Origin: Streptomyces sp. A0958
Lineage (GTDB): Bacteria > Actinomycetota > Actinomycetes > Streptomycetales > Streptomycetaceae
Length of the DNA: 64,000 nucleotides
Direction of reading: 5' to 3'
Assembly: GCF_004795035.1 (NCBI RefSeq)
Contig: NZ_SSBK01000007.1
Coordinates: 203,134 to 267,133, forward strand
Below the pieces are notes generated by a model that did no database searches, was not told the DNA's origin, and saw only the letters and a program-made list of their open reading frames with translations. Of the stretch, positions 21,953-30,804 are shown piece after piece (positions within the stretch are counted from its first letter, which is position 1; each line of letters opens with the position of its first letter). The position numbers and the translations under genes were made by a program.

Positions 21953-22732
21953 TCAGGCGTCCCGCTTCTTGAGTACGAGGAACCCGCCGATCACCGAGGC
22001 CGCCACCCACGCCACCATGATCAGCAGCCCGGCCCACGGCCCGTACGGCGACGGGTTGCTGTTCAGCGCGTCCGGCACCACCTGCATGATCTTGGAGCCC
22101 GCCTGGTCCGGGAAGTACTGGGCGACCTTCTTGGCGCCCGGCACGGCCGACAGGATCTGCGAGACCAGGAAGAAGAACGGCATCAGGATGCCGAGCGACA
22201 GCATGGAGCTGCGCAGCATCGCCGCCACACCCATGGAGAAGACCGCGATCAGCCCCATGTAGAGACCGCCGCCGACGACCGCCCGCAGCACGTTCTGCGC
22301 GCCGATGTCCGTACTGTGGTCGCCCAGCAGCGCCTGGCCGAGGAAGAAGGTGGCGAAACTGGTGGCGAGACCCACCACCAGCGCCAGCACCCCGGCCACC
22401 AGCATCTTGCTGAGCAGGAAGGTCGCACGCTGCGGCACGGCCGCCAGCGAGGTGCGGATCATGCCGGAGCTGTACTCCGTACCGACCACGAGCACCCCGA
22501 ACACCACCATCGCCAGCTGACCGAGAATCATCCCGGAGAAGCTGATGAGGGTGGGGTCGAAGGTGGCCCGCTCCGCGTCGGCGAGCTGGTCGAACTGGGA
22601 GTTCATCACCGCGCACAGGGCCGCGCCCATCGCGACGGTGACCACGAACGCCGAGATGAGCGTCCAGATGGTGGAGGAGACCGTCCGGATCTTGGTCCAT
22701 TCGGAGGTCAGGACCGCGGGGACCGAAGCCAT
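21953..22732 (-). CDS. ABC-2 type transporter permease (second cassette)
   Basis: Permease of 259 residues, paralogous to the one coded at 19692-20588: both begin the membrane domain with an SEWTKIR-V-ST-WTL segment. About six membrane helices and a C-terminal VLKKRDA. The ATG at 22732 has AAAGGGGG upstream; a GTG at 22741 overlapping the ATPase stop is a possible alternative. It is the downstream partner of the ATPase coded at 22738-23733. Confidence 0.9.
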   Translation of the reverse strand: MASVPAVLTSEWTKIRTVSSTIWTLISAFVVTVAMGAALCAVMNSQFDQLADAERATFDPTLISFSGMILGQLAMVVFGVLVVGTEYSSGMIRTSLAAVPQRATFLLSKMLVAGVLALVVGLATSFATFFLGQALLGDHSTDIGAQNVLRAVVGGGLYMGLIAVFSMGVAAMLRSSMLSLGILMPFFFLVSQILSAVPGAKKVAQYFPDQAGSKIMQVVPDALNSNPSPYGPWAGLLIMVAWVAASVIGGFLVLKKRDA

Positions 22733-22737
22733 CGTCG

Positions 22738-23733
22738 TCACGCCCCCTTTCCGCTGTCGGGCCGCTGGTTCCACTGGCCCCACTGATCGCCCCACTGCTG
22801 ACCCTCCGGGGGTGGCGCGCCGCCCGGCCCCGAGTGCGCGTGGTACTCCACCGAGCCCGCCGTCATCTGCATGAACGCCTCCTCCAGCGACGCCCGCTGG
22901 GCGCTCAGCTCGTGCAGCACGATCGTGTGCCGGGCGGCCAGCTCGCCCATGTCCTCGGTGGTGGCGCCGTCCACCTCCAGCGCGCCGTCGCCCGCCTCGA
23001 CGGCGACGACGCCCTCCTCGTGCAGCACATCGCGCAGCCGCTCCCGCTGCGGGGAGCGCAGCCGGACGTAGCTGCGGGAGTTCTCCTGGATGAAGTCGGC
23101 CATCGACGTGTCGGCGAGCAGCCTGCCCTGGCCGATCACGATCAGGTGGTCGGCGGTCAGCGCCATCTCGCTCATCAGGTGCGAGGAGACGAAGATCGTC
23201 CGGCCCTGTCCCGCGAGCGTCTTCATCAGGTTCCGAATCCAGTGGATGCCCTCGGGGTCAAGTCCGTTGACCGGCTCGTCGAACATCAGGATCTCGGGAT
23301 CGCCCAGCAGCGCCGAGGCGATGCCGAGCCGCTGGCCCATGCCGAGCGAGAAGCCCTTGGACTTCTTCTTCGCCACCGCCGTCAGCCCCACGGTGTCCAG
23401 GACCTCCGCCACCCGGCTCTCGGGGATGCGGTTGCTCTGGGCCAGGCACAGAAGGTTGTTGTACGCGCTGCGCCCCCCGTGCATCGACTTGGCGTCCAGC
23501 AGCGCGCCGATGTATTTGAGGGGTTCGGCTAGGTCGCGGTAGTGCTTGCCGTCGATGCGCACGGAACCGCTCGTGGGGTTGTCGAGACCGAGCATCATCC
23601 GCATCGTGGTGGACTTGCCCGCCCCGTTGGGTCCCAGAAAACCCGTCACCATTCCCGGTTTGATCACGCACGACAACTGGTCGACGGCGACCTTGTTCCC
23701 GAAACGCTTCGTAAGTCCGTCAAGCTCGATCAT
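22738..23733 (-). CDS. ABC transporter ATP-binding protein (second cassette)
   Basis: ATPase of 331 residues with Walker A GPNGAGKS at 34-41, signature SLGMGQ, Walker B ILMFDEPVNGLDPEG and H-loop SSHLMSEM. It closely resembles the ATPase of the neighbouring cassette and has a shorter Gly/Pro/Gln/Trp-rich tail (about 30 residues). The two ATPase-permease pairs look like a tandem duplication. Regulation and substrate are not visible. Confidence 0.93.
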   Translation of the reverse strand: MIELDGLTKRFGNKVAVDQLSCVIKPGMVTGFLGPNGAGKSTTMRMMLGLDNPTSGSVRIDGKHYRDLAEPLKYIGALLDAKSMHGGRSAYNNLLCLAQSNRIPESRVAEVLDTVGLTAVAKKKSKGFSLGMGQRLGIASALLGDPEILMFDEPVNGLDPEGIHWIRNLMKTLAGQGRTIFVSSHLMSEMALTADHLIVIGQGRLLADTSMADFIQENSRSYVRLRSPQRERLRDVLHEEGVVAVEAGDGALEVDGATTEDMGELAARHTIVLHELSAQRASLEEAFMQMTAGSVEYHAHSGPGGAPPPEGQQWGDQWGQWNQRPDSGKGA

Positions 23734-23751
23734 GCGTTCACGCTAGAACGA

Positions 23752-23794
23752 CCGCGTGCCCGGCGCCACCACAAAGGCGGAACCGGGCACGCGG
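23752..23794 (-). terminator. Stem-loop between filP and the ABC cassettes
   Basis: CCGCGTGCCCGG (23752-23763) pairs perfectly with CCGGGCACGCGG (23783-23794) across a 19-base loop. It is 28 bases beyond the filP stop and just upstream of the second-cassette ATPase start, so it probably ends filP transcription. Confidence 0.65.
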
Positions 23795-23822
23795 GAATCG
23801 GTGCGGGTGCTGCTGACCGGCG

Positions 23823-24761
23823 TCAGCGGGTCTGCTGGGCCGGGACGCCGCGGGAGGCGGGCTCCTCGTCGGCGGGGGTGCCGGCGGCTGCCACGGCGGC
23901 ACCCGTCAGCGTCGCCAGCATCTCGCGGACGTTCGTCAGCTGCGCGTTGATCGAGTCGCGGCGGTTGGTGAGGGCCGCGAGCTCGCGCTCCGACTCGCTG
24001 CGGATGCGGTCGGCCTTCGCGTTGGCGTCCGCCACGATGTCCTCGGACTGGCGCTGCGCGGTCTCCACCGTCTGACGGGCCCGGCGCTCGGCGTCCGTAC
24101 GGAGCTTCTCGGCCTCCAGGCGGAGCTGCTCGGCGCGGTGCTCGATCTCGGCCAGACGCTTCTCGGCCTTGGCCTGACGGGACGCGAGGTCGCGCTCCGA
24201 CTGGTCGCGCCGCTTGGCGAGGTTCGTCTCGAAGTCCGCGGCGGCCTGAGCGGCCTTGGCACGGGTCTCCTCGAAGAGGGCGTCGGCCTCCTCCCGCTTC
24301 TGCGCCGCGTCCTTCTGCGCGTCCGCGCGCAGCGTGGTGGCCTCGCCCTTGGCCTTGTCGACGATGCGGACGCCGTCGTCCTCGGCCTTGGCCTTGCGCT
24401 CGGAGGCGAAGGTCTCGGCGTCGTTGCGCACCTGCTGGGCGGCGGACTCGGCGAGCTCGCGGTGCTGCTCGGCGGCGCGACGGGCCTCCTCACGCAGGTC
24501 CTTCGCCTCCTCCTCGGCGAGGCGGAGGATCTTCTCCACACGCGCGCCGAGACCCGCGTACGACGGCTCGGCGTCGCTCACCTGGGCCTGGGCGTTCTGC
24601 GTCTCGAGGTGAAGCTCCTCGATGCGCTTTTCCAGCGATGTGATGCGGGCGAGAGCACTATCACGGTCGGCGACGAGCTTGGTAATGCGGTCATCCACCT
24701 GACCGCGGTCGTAACCACGCCGCACGAGTTCGAAGCCGAAGGGGGAGGAAGGGTCACTCAT
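23823..24761 (-). CDS. filP: FilP, intermediate-filament-like coiled-coil protein
   Basis: A 312-residue cytoskeletal protein. The N-terminal 20 residues (SSPFGFELVRRGYDRGQVDD) form the short DivIVA-like head. A long, continuous coiled coil rich in Ala, Glu, Lys and Arg follows (to about residue 290), then a Pro/Ala-rich tail. In S. coelicolor FilP (about 310 residues) forms filaments that stiffen hyphae and works with Scy and DivIVA at the tip. The ATG at 24761 gives the known start MSDPSSPFG. The scy gene lies upstream in the same direction, the conserved pairing. Confidence 0.95.
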   Translation of the reverse strand: MSDPSSPFGFELVRRGYDRGQVDDRITKLVADRDSALARITSLEKRIEELHLETQNAQAQVSDAEPSYAGLGARVEKILRLAEEEAKDLREEARRAAEQHRELAESAAQQVRNDAETFASERKAKAEDDGVRIVDKAKGEATTLRADAQKDAAQKREEADALFEETRAKAAQAAADFETNLAKRRDQSERDLASRQAKAEKRLAEIEHRAEQLRLEAEKLRTDAERRARQTVETAQRQSEDIVADANAKADRIRSESERELAALTNRRDSINAQLTNVREMLATLTGAAVAAAGTPADEEPASRGVPAQQTR

Positions 24762-24946
24762 GGGGTTCCTGTCGAAGTGAGACCGGTGAGGTGATAGAGG
24801 GAATCCTAGGGGCCGGAACGGCGTGTCATCGAGCGGATGCCCGTTTGATCTGGAGAATGACACCCCTTTTGAGTGGCTGGCCCCCGTAACCCTTGCCACT
24901 CGGAGGGCTGAAGGTCCATGCGGAACCACGGCGGACGGCCGGCTGA

Positions 24947-27900
24947 CTACCCATCGGACGACTTGCCACCCGATCGAGTGCCCGCCGCGGCCCCGGCCTT
25001 GACGCCGCCGGACGGTGCGGCGCCCGCGCCCTTACCGCCCGCCGCCGGGGTCTCGAAGGACTCCAACGCCTCCAGCACGTCCTGGACACGGGAGATCTCG
25101 GTGTTGATGTCCTCGCGCCGGCGCACCAGCAGATCGAGCTCGCGCCGGCCCTCGTCCACCGTCCGCTTGGCCTCGGCCTCGGCGTCCGCCCGCAGCTTCT
25201 CGGCCTCGCGCACCAGGCTGGCCTTCTTCTGCTCGGCCTCCTTCAGCAGCGACTCGGCCCGCTTCACGGCGGCGATCCGGACCTTGCTCGCCTCCGCGTT
25301 CGCGTCCGCCAGCAGCTCCTTGGCCTTGGCCGCGGCCTCCTCGCGCTGCTCGGTCGCCGCCTTCATCAGGTTGTCGACGCGCTCGCCGGCCGTCTTCATC
25401 TGCTCGGACGTCTCGCGGCGGGCCCGGTCGTGCATCTCCTGGACCTCGGTCTCCAGACGGACCCTCAGCTCCTCGGCCCGCTCCCGGATCTGCGTCGCGT
25501 CCCGGCGCGCGCCGACCAGCAGTTCGTCCGCGTCCGCCCGGGCCCGCTCCACCAGCGTATTGCCCTCGACGGTCGCCTCCGAGGTGATCCGCACGGCCTC
25601 CTTGCGCGCCGCGCCGACCATCGTGTCGGCCTGCTCCTCGGCCTCCGTGGCGGCGCGCAGCGCCTCCTCCTGGGCCTTGTTGACGAGTTGGTCCGCCTGC
25701 TCGGCCGCATCGGCCCGGCGCTTGGACGCCGCCTCGCGCGCCTCGTCCAGCAGCCGGTCCGCCTCCTGGCGCGCCTCCGCCCGCATCTGCTCGGCCGCCG
25801 CCTCCGCGTCGGCCCGCAGCCGCTCCGACTCCTCGCGGGTCCGCGCCGCGTGCTCCTGCGCCGAACCCACGGTGGCCGCCGCCTCCGCGCGCATCCGCTC
25901 CGCGTCGCCCGCCGCCTCGTCGCCGACCCGGGCCGCCTGCTGCGCCGCCTCGGTACGCAGCCGCTCCGCCTCCGCGGTCGCCTCGGTCACCAGCAGGTCG
26001 GCCTGGGCCGCGGCCTCGGTCCGCATCCGGTTGGCGTCCTCGCGGGCCTCCGCCCGGCTGCGCGACGCGTCCTGCTCGGCCGACGCCAGGGCGTCGGACG
26101 CCTCCGTACGCATCCGCTGGCTGTACTCGGCGGCGTCGGAGCGCAGCCGCTCGGACTCCGTGATCGCCTCGGAGACCGTACGCTCGGCCATCGCCTTCGC
26201 GGCGTCCGTCTCCTCCTGCGCCACCTCGCGGATACGGGAGGCGTCCTCGCCCGCCCGCTCCCGCTCCGCGTGCGCGTCGGCCCGGAGCCGGTCGGCCTCC
26301 TCCTGCGCCTCGGTCCTCGTCCGCTCCGCGACGTGCTCCGCGGTGGACCGCAGCCCGGCGATCTCCGCCTCGGCCTGCTCCTGGAGCCCGCTGACCGCGT
26401 CCCGCACCTGCTGGGCGGTCTGCTCGGCCGCCGAGACCAGCTCGGCCGCCCGGGTCTCCGCCTCGCCGGTCAGGCGCTGCGCCTCGGCCTGCGCCTCCTC
26501 GACCCGCTTGCGCGCGGAGGCGAGCAGTTCCTCGCTCTGCTCGCGGGCCCGCTCGCGCTCCTGGTTCGCCTCGGTACGGGCCGCGTCCAGGGTCTCCTCG
26601 GCCTCGCGCCGGCGCCGGTTCGCCTCCTCCTGGGCGGCGGCCAGCGCCTCGGCGGCCTCCGTGCCGACCCGCTCGGCGGCGGCCGCGGCCTCCGACCGCA
26701 CCCGGTCGGCGGTCTCCTGCGCCTCGGCCTTCAGCCGCTCCGCCTCGGCGGCGGCCTCGCCGCGCAGCCGTACGGCGACCGACTCGGCCTCCGCACGGGA
26801 CTGCGAGGCGTCCGCCGCGGCCTCGTCGCGCAGCCGCTGGGCCTCGGCCTCGGCCTGCTCCTGGAGCGTCCGCAGCCGTTCCGCGGCCTCCGTGCGCAGC
26901 CGCTCGGACTCCTCGTTCGTCTCGCGCCGGACGCGCTCCGCTTCCGTACGCGCCTCGACGAGCGCCTGCTCGGCGGTGGTGACCCGGGTCTCGGCCTCGG
27001 TGTGCAGCCGGGTCAGCTCGTCGGCGGCCTCCGCCTGCCGGGCCGCGACCGCGCGCTCGGTCTCCTCGCGCAGCTCGGACGCGGACTGCTCGGCCGCGGT
27101 CTTCGCCGCCTCCGCCTGCTCCTCGGCCTCGGTGCGCAGCTCCTCGGCCTCGGCACGGGCCCGGTCCAGGGCCTCCTCGGCCTGCTTGCGCAGGGCGGCG
27201 GCCCGCTCGGCCGCCTCGCCGCGGACCCGCTCGCTCTCGGTGGTCGCGGCGCCGCGCAGCTCCTCCGCGTCGGCCTTCGCCTTCGCCAGCAGCTCCTCGG
27301 CGGTCTTCGCGCCCTCCTCGATCTGCTGAAGGGCCTCGCGGCGGGCCTCGCCCCGAATCCGCTCGCCCTCCGCGACCGCCTCGGCCCGCAGCTGCTCGGC
27401 CTCGCCGCGCAGCCGCCGCGCCTCCTCCTGGAGCTCGACCGTCTTGGCCCGGTACTCCTTGGTGTCGTCCTTGGCCGCGCCCTTGAGCTGGTCGGCCTGC
27501 TCGGCGGCCTCGCCGCGCAGCCGGTCCGCCTCGGCCTCCGCCTCGCGGCGGATGCGCTCGGCCTCCTCGCCCGCGGCCCGGGTGGTCGACTTCGCGTCCT
27601 CGGACGCCTTGGTCAGCACCTCCTCGGCGGACCGGGCCGCCTTGGCGAGCTGGGCCGCGGCGTCCTCGGCGGCGGCGGTGCGGGCGGCCTCGGCCGCCTC
27701 GGCGCGCAGCCGCTCGGCCTCGGCGCGGGCGTCCGCGAGGGCCTGCTCGGCCTCCGCCTTGAGGGTTTCCGCGTCCTTGGTGGCCTCGCCGACCAGCCGG
27801 GCGATCTCCGCCTTCGCGGTACGGGTGCGCTGCTCGTTCTGCGACTCGGCGCCGGCCAGCCGCTTGACCGCGGCCTCCTTGGCCTCGGAGAGGACCTTCT

Positions 27901-28744
27901 CGGCCTCCAGCCTGGCCTCGCGCAGCTGGGTCTCGGCCTCCTGCATGCGCTGCTCGGCGGCCCGGTTCAGCTCGGCGGTCTGCTGCCGCGTCTGCTCGGT
28001 CTCCGCGGTCGTCGTCAGCCGCAGCCGCTCGGCGTGGCTGGTGGCCTCCTGGGCCTGGCCGGCGGCGACGCTGAGCATCCGCTCGGCGTCCTTACGGGCC
28101 CGCAGCAGGATCGACTCCGCCTCGGCGCGGGCCGATTCGGCCTCCGCGCCGACGCGCTGACGCGTCTCGTCGGACAGCCGGGCGGCCCCGGCCCGGGCGG
28201 CGGCCAGCGCCTGTTCGGCCTCGGCCCGGGTCTCCTCCATCAGGCGGCGGGCCTGCGACTCGGTCCTGGCCCGCAGCTGCTCCGCCCACGCGACGTTCTC
28301 GTTGACGTGGGACTCGACGGTCTGGCGGCGCTCCGCCAGCTCCCGGTCCAGCTGCTGGCGCCGCTGCACCGCCTCGTTGTGCAGCTCGGCCTGGAGCCGG
28401 GCCTGGTGCTCCGCGTGCTCTTGGAGGATGCGCTGCGTCTGCGCGCGGGCGTCGCGCAGCTCGCGCTCGGCGTCGGTACGCAGCTGCTCGGCCTGGATCT
28501 GGGCGTTGCGGAGCATTTGCTCCGCCTGGTAGCCGATGTCCGCGCTGTCGTAGGCGGGACGGGTCGCCAGACTGCGCCGCGCCTCGTGCAGCTTGGCGCG
28601 CAAGACCTCGACCTGGTAACCGAGGTCCTCGGCGTGCTGGACGGCCTTCTCCCGGTCGGTCTTCAGCCGCTCCATCTCGGCTTCGAACCGCGAGAGATGG
28701 TCGTCTTCAGCCCGGTGGCTCTCCTGGCGTTCGTAGCCCCGCAC
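24947..28744 (-). CDS. scy: Scy, giant coiled-coil scaffold of the hyphal tip
   Basis: A 1265-residue protein, slightly shorter than I recall for the S. coelicolor homologue (about 1300). The N-terminal 60 residues (RAEDDHLSRFEAEMERLKTD) show canonical heptads. Nearly all the rest is an Ala/Glu/Arg-rich coiled coil with a long-period repeat, ending in LLVRRREDINTEISRVQDVLEALESFE and a Gly/Ala/Pro tail. Scy organises the tip-organising centre with DivIVA and FilP and sets branching. The start is GTG 28744. The opposite strand carries very long open frames that are only composition shadows. A 44-bp repeat element lies just upstream of the start. Confidence 0.95.
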   Translation of the reverse strand: MRGYERQESHRAEDDHLSRFEAEMERLKTDREKAVQHAEDLGYQVEVLRAKLHEARRSLATRPAYDSADIGYQAEQMLRNAQIQAEQLRTDAERELRDARAQTQRILQEHAEHQARLQAELHNEAVQRRQQLDRELAERRQTVESHVNENVAWAEQLRARTESQARRLMEETRAEAEQALAAARAGAARLSDETRQRVGAEAESARAEAESILLRARKDAERMLSVAAGQAQEATSHAERLRLTTTAETEQTRQQTAELNRAAEQRMQEAETQLREARLEAEKVLSEAKEAAVKRLAGAESQNEQRTRTAKAEIARLVGEATKDAETLKAEAEQALADARAEAERLRAEAAEAARTAAAEDAAAQLAKAARSAEEVLTKASEDAKSTTRAAGEEAERIRREAEAEADRLRGEAAEQADQLKGAAKDDTKEYRAKTVELQEEARRLRGEAEQLRAEAVAEGERIRGEARREALQQIEEGAKTAEELLAKAKADAEELRGAATTESERVRGEAAERAAALRKQAEEALDRARAEAEELRTEAEEQAEAAKTAAEQSASELREETERAVAARQAEAADELTRLHTEAETRVTTAEQALVEARTEAERVRRETNEESERLRTEAAERLRTLQEQAEAEAQRLRDEAAADASQSRAEAESVAVRLRGEAAAEAERLKAEAQETADRVRSEAAAAAERVGTEAAEALAAAQEEANRRRREAEETLDAARTEANQERERAREQSEELLASARKRVEEAQAEAQRLTGEAETRAAELVSAAEQTAQQVRDAVSGLQEQAEAEIAGLRSTAEHVAERTRTEAQEEADRLRADAHAERERAGEDASRIREVAQEETDAAKAMAERTVSEAITESERLRSDAAEYSQRMRTEASDALASAEQDASRSRAEAREDANRMRTEAAAQADLLVTEATAEAERLRTEAAQQAARVGDEAAGDAERMRAEAAATVGSAQEHAARTREESERLRADAEAAAEQMRAEARQEADRLLDEAREAASKRRADAAEQADQLVNKAQEEALRAATEAEEQADTMVGAARKEAVRITSEATVEGNTLVERARADADELLVGARRDATQIRERAEELRVRLETEVQEMHDRARRETSEQMKTAGERVDNLMKAATEQREEAAAKAKELLADANAEASKVRIAAVKRAESLLKEAEQKKASLVREAEKLRADAEAEAKRTVDEGRRELDLLVRRREDINTEISRVQDVLEALESFETPAAGGKGAGAAPSGGVKAGAAAGTRSGGKSSDG

Positions 28745-28758
28745 TGCGCGGTCCCATC

Positions 28759-28822
28759 CTTCCCCGAGCTCTCAACTTCTTCCCCGAGCTCTCAACTTCG
28801 TTGGAGCAGGGGATGCCCCACT
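28759..28822. repeat. 44-bp interspersed repeat, with a 20-bp partial duplication, upstream of scy
   Basis: The stretch 28779-28822 matches, in reverse complement, the sequence inserted in the thiamine-binding gene at 38207-38250 at 39 of 44 positions by hand alignment. Its first 20 bp (CTTCCCCGAGCTCTCAACTT) are also present directly before it (28759-28778). The outer CCCC and GGGG and inner GCTC and GAGC segments allow an imperfect hairpin. It begins 15 bases upstream of the scy GTG, so it lies in the leader or promoter. Confidence 0.8.
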
Positions 28823-28988
28823 GAGCAGGGAGGACCCCAACCCTGGTCGCACGCTCCGAACGGGGACCGCTCGCCGGCGAACGGTCCCCCGGGGGAATGG
28901 TGACAGATCAAAGGCTGAGGACGCGGCGCGGCCCCGACCCGGCCCCGGCCCGGAACAGCCCACTCTACCGGGCCGGGTATCCCTCGGG

Positions 28989-29417
28989 TCAGTGCTCCGT
29001 CTTCGCCGTGACCAGTTCGGTGAGGACCCCGTGGCAGTCCTTGGGGTGCAGGAAGGTGATCCGCGACCCCATCGAACCCGTCCTGGGCTCGTCGTACAGC
29101 ACCCTGACCCCCTTCTCGCGGATCTCCGCGGCCTCCGCGTCCACGTCCGCCGTGCCGAAGGCGATGTGGTGGACGCCCTCCCCGTTCTTGGCCAGCCATT
29201 TGCCCACGGCGGAGTCCTCGCGGGTCGGTTCGAGCAGCTGGAGGTACGAGGCGCCGCCGTCGGACGTATCGTTGATCTTGAGCATGGCCTCGCGTACGCC
29301 CTGCTCCTCGTTGACCTCGGAGTGGAAGACCTCGAACCCGTAGGTCGAACGGTAGAACTCGACGGTCTTGTCGAGGTCGAAACAGGCGATCCCGATGTGG
29401 TCGATTCGCGTCAGCAT
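28989..29417 (-). CDS. mce: Methylmalonyl-CoA epimerase
   Basis: Interconverts (2R)- and (2S)-methylmalonyl-CoA, linking propionyl-CoA to methylmalonyl-CoA mutase. It has 142 residues of the glyoxalase/VOC fold. Metal ligands are suggested by His7 (RIDHIGIA), a Gln in YLQLLEP, His in VHHIAF and Glu in HGVLTEL, in the expected order. It is divergent from the thiolase gene; meaB follows the thiolase. Length and motifs are normal. Confidence 0.95.
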   Translation of the reverse strand: MLTRIDHIGIACFDLDKTVEFYRSTYGFEVFHSEVNEEQGVREAMLKINDTSDGGASYLQLLEPTREDSAVGKWLAKNGEGVHHIAFGTADVDAEAAEIREKGVRVLYDEPRTGSMGSRITFLHPKDCHGVLTELVTAKTEH

Positions 29418-29502
29418 GGGACCAGTGCAGCGCGCTGCGGGTGGTTACGCAACGTGCGCGCGATCACACCCGCCGCCGGATGACGGGCGCGGTACCGCTC
29501 AG

Positions 29503-29514
29503 TACATTCATGTA
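29503..29514. promoter_or_regulatory. Small palindrome in the mce-thiolase divergent region
   Basis: TACATTCATGTA (five-base arms around TC) lies 38 bases before the thiolase ATG, in the only AT-rich part of the divergent gap. It could be an operator or part of the promoter. Short length makes chance occurrence possible. Confidence 0.3.
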
Positions 29515-29551
29515 AACCCTCGTTCACTCCTATTCCAAGGGGCTGTGCCTC

Positions 29552-30754
29552 ATGTCAGGAACGACCGGCACCACTTCCGTGATCGTCGCGGGCGCCCGGA
29601 CGCCCATGGGCCGGCTCCTCGGCTCCCTCAAGAGCTTCTCCGGGGCCGACCTCGGCGGCTTCGCCATCAAGGCGGCGCTGGACCGGGCCGGCATCGGCGG
29701 CGACCAGGTCGACTACGTGATCATGGGCCAGGTGCTCCAGGCCGGCGCGGGCCAGATTCCGGCCCGCCAGGCGGCGGTCAAGGCCGGCATCCCTCTGAGC
29801 GTCCCGGCGCTCACCGTCAACAAGGTGTGCCTCTCCGGGCTCGACGCCATCGCCCTGGCCGACCAGCTGATCCGCGCCGGTGAGTTCGACGTCGTCGTGG
29901 CCGGCGGCCAGGAGTCCATGACGAACGCCCCGCACCTGCTCCCGAAGTCCCGCGAGGGCCACAAGTACGGCGCGATCGAGATGCTCGACTCCATGGCGTA
30001 CGACGGTCTGACCGACGCCTACGAGAACATCCCGATGGGCGAGTCCACCGAGAAGCACAACACCCGCCTCGGCCTGGACCGCGCGGCCCAGGACGAGATC
30101 GGCGCCCTCTCCCACCAGCGCGCGGCCGCGGCCCAGAAGAACGGCCTGTTCGAGGCCGAGATCACCCCGGTCGAGATCCCGCAGCGCAAGGGCGACCCTG
30201 TCCTCTTCTCCAAGGACGAGGGCATCCGCCCCGAGACGACCGTCGAATCCCTCGGCAAGCTGCGCCCCGCCTTCGCCAAGGACGGCACGATCACGGCGGG
30301 CACCTCCTCGCAGATCTCCGACGGCGCCGCCGCCGTCGTCGTCATGAGCAAGGCCAAGGCCCAGGAGCTGGGCCTGGAGTGGATCGCCGAGATCGGCGCC
30401 CACGGCAACGTGGCGGGCCCGGACAACTCGCTCCAGTCGCAGCCGTCCAACGCGATCCGGCACGCCGTGCAGAAGGAGGGCATCGGCGTCGAGGACCTCG
30501 ACCTCATCGAGATCAACGAGGCGTTCGCGGCCGTCGCCGTCCAGTCCATGAAGGACCTCGGCGTCACCTCGGAGAAGGTCAACGTCAACGGCGGCGCCAT
30601 CGCGCTCGGCCACCCCATCGGCATGTCCGGCGCCCGGGTGGTGCTGCACCTGGCGCTGGAGCTCAAGCGGCGCGGCGGCGGCACCGGCGCGGCGGCCCTG
30701 TGCGGCGGCGGCGGCCAGGGCGACGCCCTGATCCTGCGCGTTCCGGGCAAGTAG
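29552..30754 (+). CDS. Acetyl-CoA C-acetyltransferase (thiolase)
   Basis: Condenses or cleaves acetoacetyl-CoA, 400 residues. The acyl-accepting Cys93 is in [11 protein letters not shown]. The C-terminal catalytic segments [19 protein letters not shown] and the second Cys in CGGGGQGDA are present. AAGGGG lies upstream of ATG 29552. meaB follows after 50 bp that contain three copies of a 7-bp unit (AGTACGC, 30753-30773). With the epimerase, MeaB and 3-hydroxybutyryl-CoA dehydrogenase it belongs to short-chain acyl-CoA metabolism. Confidence 0.95.
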   Translation: MSGTTGTTSVIVAGARTPMGRLLGSLKSFSGADLGGFAIKAALDRAGIGGDQVDYVIMGQVLQAGAGQIPARQAAVKAGIPLSVPALTVNKVCLSGLDAIALADQLIRAGEFDVVVAGGQESMTNAPHLLPKSREGHKYGAIEMLDSMAYDGLTDAYENIPMGESTEKHNTRLGLDRAAQDEIGALSHQRAAAAQKNGLFEAEITPVEIPQRKGDPVLFSKDEGIRPETTVESLGKLRPAFAKDGTITAGTSSQISDGAAAVVVMSKAKAQELGLEWIAEIGAHGNVAGPDNSLQSQPSNAIRHAVQKEGIGVEDLDLIEINEAFAAVAVQSMKDLGVTSEKVNVNGGAIALGHPIGMSGARVVLHLALELKRRGGGTGAAALCGGGGQGDALILRVPGK

Positions 30755-30773
30755 TACGCAGTACGCAGTACAC
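30753..30773. repeat. Three 7-bp tandem units between thiolase and meaB
   Basis: AGTACGC, AGTACGC and AGTACAC follow each other from the thiolase stop codon on. Probably replication slippage; no function is suggested. Confidence 0.6.
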
Positions 30774-30804
30774 GGACAACAGGCAGCGAGGAGACGGAGC
30801 GGTG

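Noticed and set aside
24918..28903. Very long plus-strand frames (803 and 1157 codons) across scy
   Set aside because: They mirror the repetitive Ala/Glu/Arg codons of scy and give Ser/Ala/Arg- or Leu/Gly/Arg-rich translations without start signals.
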